Source of the DNA: JACVRM01 sp963839815
GTDB lineage: Bacteria > Actinomycetota > Thermoleophilia > Gaiellales > Gaiellaceae
DNA: 64,000 nucleotides
Reading direction: 5' to 3'
Assembly: GCA_963839815.1 (NCBI GenBank)
Contig: CAWIWF010000006.1
Location: 310,001 to 374,000 of the forward strand
Position 1 is the first letter of the stretch. Each line of letters starts with the position of its first letter. The notes under the pieces are model-generated. The model saw nothing but the letters and a program-made list of their open reading frames with translations, ran no database searches and was not told where the DNA came from. The position numbers were made by a program, and so were the translations under genes. Of the stretch, positions 59,515-64,000 are shown piece after piece.

Positions 59515-60441
59515 GTGGGCAAGGTTGCGTTCTGCTTTCCAGGGCAGGGATCGGTGGAGGTCGGCATGGGCCGCGAGATCGCCGAGGCCTACCCGGCTGC
59601 GATGGCGGTGTTCGACCGGGCAAGCGAGGCCGCCGGCCTCGATCTCCGTGAGCTGTGCTTCGAGTCGCCGATCGAGAGGCTGACGGAGACCGAGCTGCAG
59701 CAGCCGGCGCTCGTCGCCACGAGCCTCGCCGTGCTGGCAGCGATCCGCGAGGCCGGGCACGAGCCGGACTACGTCGTCGGCCACTCGGTCGGCGAGTTCG
59801 CGGCGCTCGCCGCGGCCGATGCGATGAGCGTCGAGGAGGCGATTGCGCTCGTGCGCGAGCGTGGCCTCGCGATGGCGGAGGCGGCCCGCGAGCGGCCAGG
59901 CTCGATGGCCGCGGTGCTCGGTCTCGCCGACGAGGTCGTCGAGAACCTCTGCCGCAAGATCCTGGGCGTGTGGCCTGCCAACTACAACTGCCCCGGCCAG
60001 GTCGTGGTCTCCGGCGAGGACGGCGCCGTCGAGGAGCTGAGCGCCGAGGCCGAGAGCCTCGGCGCCCGACGAGCCATCAAGCTGAAGGTCTCCGGTGCGT
60101 TCCACAGCCCGCTGGTCGCCAGTGCGGCCAAGCGCCTCAAGCCGGCGATCGAGCGAGTCCACTTCCGCGAGACGACCGCGCCGTTCATGTCCACCGTGAC
60201 GGCGACGATCGAGCCCGCGCAGCGGCTCGGCACGCTCCTCGTCGACCAGCTGACGGCGCCCGTCAAGTTCACGCAGGCGACGCACAAGCTGATGGGCGAA
60301 GGCGTCAGGACGTTCGTGGAGGTCGGCCCGGGCAACGTGCTCTCCGGGCTCGTCAAGCGCATCGACCGCAGCGTCAAGACGATCTCGGTCAATAGCCTCG
60401 CCGGGCTGGCGCAGCTCGACGAGAACCTGCTGCGGACGTGA
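59515..60441 (+). CDS. fabD: Malonyl-CoA:ACP transacylase
   Basis: Loads malonyl groups on ACP, 308 aa. FCFPGQGS opens it, the nucleophile elbow is GHSVGEFAAL near residue 88, the catalytic His lies in VSGAFHSPL near residue 195, and VEVGPGNVLSGL ends the domain. GTG 59515 has AGGAGG four to five nt upstream. GTGA overlap with fabG. Confidence 0.97.
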   Translation: MGKVAFCFPGQGSVEVGMGREIAEAYPAAMAVFDRASEAAGLDLRELCFESPIERLTETELQQPALVATSLAVLAAIREAGHEPDYVVGHSVGEFAALAAADAMSVEEAIALVRERGLAMAEAARERPGSMAAVLGLADEVVENLCRKILGVWPANYNCPGQVVVSGEDGAVEELSAEAESLGARRAIKLKVSGAFHSPLVASAAKRLKPAIERVHFRETTAPFMSTVTATIEPAQRLGTLLVDQLTAPVKFTQATHKLMGEGVRTFVEVGPGNVLSGLVKRIDRSVKTISVNSLAGLAQLDENLLRT

Positions 60442-61163
60442 GCTTCTGCTCCCTGGAGGGCCGGACGGCCCTCGTCACCGGCGGCTCGCGTGGGATCGGC
60501 CGGGCGATCGCAGAGGAGCTCGCTCGCGCCGGCGCCACCGTCGTCGTCGGCTATCGCTCCGGGGCGGAGGAGGCGGAAGGGGTCGCGTCGCAGCTCGGCG
60601 GTAGGGCGATCCAGGCCGACGTCTCCGATCCGGACGAGGCTCGCCGGCTCGTCCAGGAGGCCGGCGACATCGACATCCTCGTCAACAACGCCGGGCTCAC
60701 CCGCGACGGGCTGCTCGCCCGGATGACGGACGAGGACTGGCAGGCCGTCATCGACACCAATCTCGGCGGCGTCTTCCACACGTGCCGCGCAGTCGCGCGG
60801 CCGATGATGCGCAGGCGCTCGGGCGCGATCGTCAACGTGTCCAGCATCGTCGGCCTGCACGGCAACCCCGGACAGACGAACTACTCGGCGGCGAAGGCTG
60901 GGATCATCGGCTTCACCAAGGCACTCGCCCGCGAGCTCGGCGGCCGCGGCGTGCGTGCCAACGTCGTCGCCCCCGGCTACATCAGCACGCGGCTCACCGA
61001 GGTCATCCCCGAGGAGCTCAAGAACGTGATGCTCGCGAACACGCCGCTGGGCCGCTTCGGCGACCCCGCCGACGTCGCGGGGGCGGTGCGGTTCCTCGTC
61101 TCCGACGAGGCAGCATTCGTCACCGGCGAGGTGCTGCTCGTCGACGGCGGACTCGGCATGTAG
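60438..61163 (+). CDS. fabG: 3-oxoacyl-[ACP] reductase
   Basis: NADPH-dependent short-chain dehydrogenase, 241 aa. Cofactor motif TGGSRGIGRAIAEEL near residue 14, NNAG, the Ser of VNVSSIVGLHG, and the YSAAKAG Tyr/Lys pair near residue 150. GTG 60438 overlaps the fabD stop. The acpP gene that usually follows is absent; a repeat-filled spacer takes its place. Confidence 0.96.
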   Translation: MSFCSLEGRTALVTGGSRGIGRAIAEELARAGATVVVGYRSGAEEAEGVASQLGGRAIQADVSDPDEARRLVQEAGDIDILVNNAGLTRDGLLARMTDEDWQAVIDTNLGGVFHTCRAVARPMMRRRSGAIVNVSSIVGLHGNPGQTNYSAAKAGIIGFTKALARELGGRGVRANVVAPGYISTRLTEVIPEELKNVMLANTPLGRFGDPADVAGAVRFLVSDEAAFVTGEVLLVDGGLGM

Positions 61164-61435
61164 CGGAGCGCGGGGGAACCCCTGGTTCCCCCGCGAGCCC
61201 CCTCCTTGCGGGCCGGGGTGATGTTCGGACGGTCGGCGGAGCCGGCGCCTCGCGCGCTCCGTCACTTGCTGCCTCTCCGCGGTGAGCCTCCCGCCGGGCA
61301 GAGCCCGGCTTCGGCCGCGGGCTCTGCGTCGTCTCCGATGGCCGCGTCTGGGGAACCGCCGGTTCCCCTCGCCCCCTCCCTCAGGATCCTGGGCAGGGCC
61401 TGGGCGGTACGCTTGCCCGCGACCGAGGAGAGCAT
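61164..61435. repeat. Compound repeat-rich spacer between fabG and fabF (copy E)
   Basis: 272 bp without a gene. Hairpin E1 (12-bp arms CGCGGGGGAACC, 61169-61195) starts 6 nt after the fabG stop and is followed by AGCCCCCTCC. A GCCGGGC-aga-GCCCGGC hairpin lies at 61293-61309, and E2 (8-bp arms GGGGAACC, 61350-61368) is followed by CGCCCCCTCC. Heads and tails resemble the repeat at 45523. E1 could also terminate the fabZHDG transcript. GAGGAG lies just before fabF. Confidence 0.65.
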
Positions 61436-62698
61436 GTGAGCGCCAACGGCAGACGGCGGGTGGTCGTGACCGGCATCGGTGCCGTCACGCCGCTCGGCAA
61501 CGACATCGACACGACGTGGCAGAACCTGATCGCGGGGGAGAGCGGCGCGAACCGGATCACCGCGTTCGACGCCAGCGAGTACCCGGTCGACTTCGCCTGC
61601 GAGCTCAAGGATTTCGACCCGGCGAACTGGATCGAACGCAAGCAGGCCCGCCGCATGGACCGCTTCGCCCAGATGATCGTCGCCGCCGCGCGCCAGGCAG
61701 AGGCCGACTCCGGCATCGACGTCAGCTCCGACCCGAACCGCATGGGCGCCTCGGTGGCGACCGGCATCGGCGGCCTCAAGGCCTTCCAGGACTGCTACGA
61801 CATGCTCATCGAGCGGGGTCCCGACCGTGTCAACCCGTTCTCGATTCCCCAGATCATCCCCAACATGGGCGCCGCCTGGGTCTCGATGGAGCTCGGCACG
61901 CGCGGCCCGCTCTCGTCCCAGTGCACCGCCTGCGCAGCCTCCAACATGGCCATCGGCGACGGCATGGACGCGATCCGGCTCGGCCGGGCGGACGTCATGT
62001 TCTGCGGCGGGACGGAGGCGGGCATCACTCGCGTCGGCATCGCCGGCTTCGGCGCCATGCGCGCGCTCTCGCGCCGGGTCGACGCGCCCGAGGAGGCGAG
62101 CCGCCCGTTCGACGCCGGCCGCGACGGGTTCGTCATGGGCGAGGCCGGCGCGCTGATCGTCCTCGAGGAACTGGAGCGCGCAGAGGCGCGCGGCGCCACG
62201 ATCTACGCCGAGGTGCTTGGCTACGGGCTCTCGTCAGACGCGGCCCACGTCACCGAGCCCGACCCGACGGGTGCCAACCCGGCCCGGGCGCTGACGATGG
62301 CGCTCGGGGATGCAGGAGTTGCCGTGGACGAGATCGACTACATCAACGCGCACGGCACGTCCACCCCGCTGGGCGACTCGGCCGAGACGCGTGTGATCAA
62401 GCTTGCGCTCGGCGAGGAGAACGCCCGCGCGACGCCGATCTCCTCGACGAAGGGCGCAACCGGCCACTGCCTGGGCGCCGCCGGCGCCGTCGAGGCCATC
62501 TTCTCGATCCTCGCCGTCAGAAACGGCCTGCTGCCCCCGACGATCAACTACGAGAACCCCGATCCCGAGTGCGATCTCGACTACGTGCCCAACCAGGCGC
62601 GTGAGGCCGACGTCAGGGTGGCGGTCAACAACTCGTTCGGGTTCGGCGGCCACAACGCCTGCGTCGTCTTCGCTCGCTACGTCGCTGACGCGGCGTAG
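61436..62698 (+). CDS. fabF: 3-oxoacyl-[ACP] synthase II
   Basis: Elongating condensing enzyme, 420 aa. Cys in SQCTACAAS near residue 163, first His in NAHGTSTPLGD near residue 305, second His in GATGHCLGAAG near residue 345, and the C-terminal NSFGFGGHNA. GTG 61436 follows GAGGAG at 4 nt spacing. It lies apart from the other fab genes because of the repeat-rich spacer. Confidence 0.97.
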   Translation: MSANGRRRVVVTGIGAVTPLGNDIDTTWQNLIAGESGANRITAFDASEYPVDFACELKDFDPANWIERKQARRMDRFAQMIVAAARQAEADSGIDVSSDPNRMGASVATGIGGLKAFQDCYDMLIERGPDRVNPFSIPQIIPNMGAAWVSMELGTRGPLSSQCTACAASNMAIGDGMDAIRLGRADVMFCGGTEAGITRVGIAGFGAMRALSRRVDAPEEASRPFDAGRDGFVMGEAGALIVLEELERAEARGATIYAEVLGYGLSSDAAHVTEPDPTGANPARALTMALGDAGVAVDEIDYINAHGTSTPLGDSAETRVIKLALGEENARATPISSTKGATGHCLGAAGAVEAIFSILAVRNGLLPPTINYENPDPECDLDYVPNQAREADVRVAVNNSFGFGGHNACVVFARYVADAA

Positions 62699-62699
62699 A

Positions 62700-62808
62700 G
62701 CTCGCTCGCACGCGGGAAACCCGGTCCCCCCGTGGGCCCCTCGTGGGTCAGACGTGCCGAAGTCGCGCCGTGACTGCGGCCAGCCCAGCCGGCCCCCGTC
62801 GATGAGGG
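62700..62808 (+). repeat. Dispersed palindrome-headed intergenic repeat (copy B)
   Basis: CTCGCTCGCACGCGGGAAACC begins a decayed head (imperfect palindrome), then GTGGGCCCCTCG, GGGTCAGACGTG and a GGCCAGCCCAGCCGGCC tail ending in CGATGAG. Same order as copy A. It starts directly after the fabF stop. Confidence 0.7.
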
Positions 62809-62851
62809 GCGGTTCCGTCGCGACCCGCGGCGGGCTTTGCCGGTGCGGTCG

Positions 62852-62857
62852 TACGCT
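62852..62857 (+). promoter_or_regulatory. Putative -10 box (leaderless)
   Basis: TACGCT, exactly six nt before the GTG at 62864. Confidence 0.45.
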
Positions 62858-62863
62858 GCAGGC

Positions 62864-63283
62864 GTGGCGCATCCGGACGAAGTCGAAACGGCTCGTTCGT
62901 CGGGCCGAGCCTGGCTGATTGTGAGCGCTGCCCTCGTCGTCCTGATCGTCGTCCTGCCGCTGGTTGCGCTTGGGTTACCGAACGTGCTCGTGGACGACGG
63001 CCTCAACGGGCTGTCGCCGAGGCGCGAGGCTGCCGCGCGGGCGGCACTCCGGCTCGCTCGCTCATCGGCGTGCATCGACAATCCGATCGGCCGCGGTCTC
63101 GTTCTGGCGACGCGGGTCAGCACGGTGCGCGCCGCTCCCGCAGGTGGGTCGATCGAGCCCGCGCTACGCAGCTTCGAGGTCACCGTCGACCTCTACACGC
63201 TCTTCGGCCTCCGCCTCGACACCGTCACGGTCGGGCGTGCCGGCTGTGCCGATCCCGCGACGCCGCCAGCGGCCGCGGGCTGA
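62864..63283 (+). CDS. Small single-pass membrane protein of unknown function
   Basis: A 139-residue protein not recognised. Residues 15-40 form a strong helix (WLIVSAALVVLIVVLPLVALG). The rest is predicted outside the membrane and contains two Cys (SSACIDN, RAGCADP) that could pair, with beta-rich segments (SFEVTVDLYTLFGLRLDTVTV). GTG 62864 is favoured by the TACGCT box over the GTG at 62837. It has no operon partners. Confidence 0.65.
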   Translation: MAHPDEVETARSSGRAWLIVSAALVVLIVVLPLVALGLPNVLVDDGLNGLSPRREAAARAALRLARSSACIDNPIGRGLVLATRVSTVRAAPAGGSIEPALRSFEVTVDLYTLFGLRLDTVTVGRAGCADPATPPAAAG

Positions 63284-63480
63284 CGCAGGACATGTCCCGA
63301 ACGGCCATGTCCGCGGGGCGCGCGCGGGGGGCCACCGCTCCTCCTCCCCGCTGCGAGCGTATCGCCGTGGGGCGCACGGGTGTGTGACGCGGGGGTCGCG
63401 AGCCTGTGACGAGATCGAGTCGCGGCGGAGCGCGCCCTTCGAGGGTCGCGGAGCTAGCGGCGCCGCTACCCTCACGCGCC
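63284..63480. other. Non-coding spacer with GGACATGTCC motif
   Basis: 197 bp without a gene. GGACATGTCC (63288-63297) and a variant GGCCATGTCC (63303-63312) start right after the stop of the membrane-protein gene. TACCCT (63467-63472) sits 8 nt before the HAD gene's ATG and may be its -10 box. Confidence 0.45.
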
Positions 63481-64000
63481 ATGGAGCGCTGGGCGACATT
63501 CGACTGCTACGGGACGCTCGTCGACTGGGAGGCCGGGATCAGCCGCGAGCTCGCCCGGCTCTTCGGCGAGGATCAGGCGGGTGCCCTCCTCGCCCGCTAT
63601 CAGGAGCTCGAGCCGCGGATCCAGGCGGACCGTCCCGACGCGACGTACCGGGAGGTGATGGCGCGGGCCCTTGCCGCGCTCGGCGTCGTCGCTGCAGGCG
63701 AGGAGGACGCACTCGGGGCGTCGCTGCCCGGCTGGCCCGTCTTCCCCGAGGCGCCCGCGGCCCTTGCCGAGGCCCGCCGCCGCGGCTGGCGGCTCGCGAT
63801 CCTCTCCAACACCGACCCCGACCTGATCGAGGCCTCCAAGCGTGCCATCGGCGTCCCCTTCGACGAGACGGTCGTCGCCTCGGAGATCGGGTCGTACAAG
63901 CCCGCCCACCGGCACTGGCAGGAGTTCTTCCGCCGGACGAGCGCGGATCCCGATGGGCATCTGCACGTCGCCGCCAGCCTCTTCCACGACATCGCGCCGT
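63481..64000 (+). CDS. HAD-superfamily hydrolase, haloacid dehalogenase-like (3' end outside window)
   Basis: 173 residues visible. Motif I FDCYGTLVDWE gives the nucleophilic Asp with Tyr at the +2 position. Motif II is LSNTDPD, and motif III Lys is in IGSYKPAH. HVAASLFHDIAP at the edge is typical of type II 2-haloacid dehalogenases. Whether it dehalogenates or dephosphorylates cannot be told from sequence. ATG 63481. Confidence 0.88.
   Translation, partial: MERWATFDCYGTLVDWEAGISRELARLFGEDQAGALLARYQELEPRIQADRPDATYREVMARALAALGVVAAGEEDALGASLPGWPVFPEAPAALAEARRRGWRLAILSNTDPDLIEASKRAIGVPFDETVVASEIGSYKPAHRHWQEFFRRTSADPDGHLHVAASLFHDIAP

Noticed and set aside
61206..61439. Possible acpP between fabG and fabF
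   Set aside because: The 77-codon frame has no DSL motif and its sequence derives from the repeat hairpins.

Overview
The window is GC-rich DNA from a deep-branching actinobacterium. A Thermoleophilia member (Gaiellales or Solirubrobacterales type) fits best. This rests on base composition, a membrane-tethered SARP/BTAD regulator with a beta-propeller, a class E sortase, TreT, and the actinobacterial order rpmH-dnaA-dnaN-recF-dciA-gyrB-gyrA. The taxonomic call is inference. The window spans the chromosomal replication origin, near 42.5-44.3 kb: most genes to its left lie on the minus strand and most to its right on the plus strand, so both sides are transcribed mainly away from it.

Layout. 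1-4.0 kb: partial methyltransferase, tryptophan 2,3-dioxygenase, rarA, arginase, tRNA-Phe. 4.2-8.1 kb: small exported protein, membrane-anchored SARP with a propeller domain, and a convergent peptide/oligopeptide-type solute-binding protein. 8.3-16.7 kb: SAM hydrolase-type enzyme, then a long minus-strand haem and cytochrome c maturation run (ccmA-ccmB-ccmC-ccmD-hemX-hemA-hemC-hemD), a UbiA-type prenyltransferase, and mog-moaC. 16.7-20.1 kb: an OtsA-like GT20 enzyme, TreT and an RsbW-like kinase. 20.2 kb: two tandem parS-like palindromes. 20.3-37.1 kb: two-component system and cell-envelope genes (degenerate M28 protein, sortase, several glycosyltransferases, class A PBP, MscS, CPBP protease, L,D-transpeptidase). 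37.2-42.5 kb: bifunctional nuclease, tRNA-Ile, parB-parA-rsmG-jag-yidC-yidD-rnpA-rpmH. 42.5-52.2 kb: origin region, dnaA, dnaN, recF, dciA, gyrB, gyrA. 52.2-58 kb: galT, slipin-nfeD pair, PGRP amidase, birA. 58-62.7 kb: fabZ-fabH-fabD-fabG-fabF without acpP. The window ends in a small membrane protein and a truncated HAD hydrolase.

How the genes work together. The core is replication initiation and segregation (DnaA, DnaN, ParAB, parS-like sites, gyrase) next to membrane-protein insertion and tRNA/RNA maturation. The flanks supply haem and cytochrome c assembly, fatty-acid elongation, peptidoglycan and glycan assembly, and trehalose-type osmoprotection. Genes are packed tightly, often with 1- or 4-nt stop/start overlaps (ATGA, GTGA, TTGA and apparently CTGA), which suggests translational coupling.

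Unusual points. Several genes (mog, galT, rsmG, hemC) have conserved N-termini in frames that lack ATG, GTG or TTG; CTG is the best candidate for three, and hemC has GTA where GTG would be expected. Many first-in-operon genes have a TANNNT box 6-9 nt before the start codon, as in leaderless transcription. A family of about 100-bp palindrome-headed intergenic repeats recurs. gyrB has a hairpin-only leader, and a strong G-quadruplex motif precedes hemD. No IS elements, phage genes, CRISPR arrays or rRNA genes were seen.
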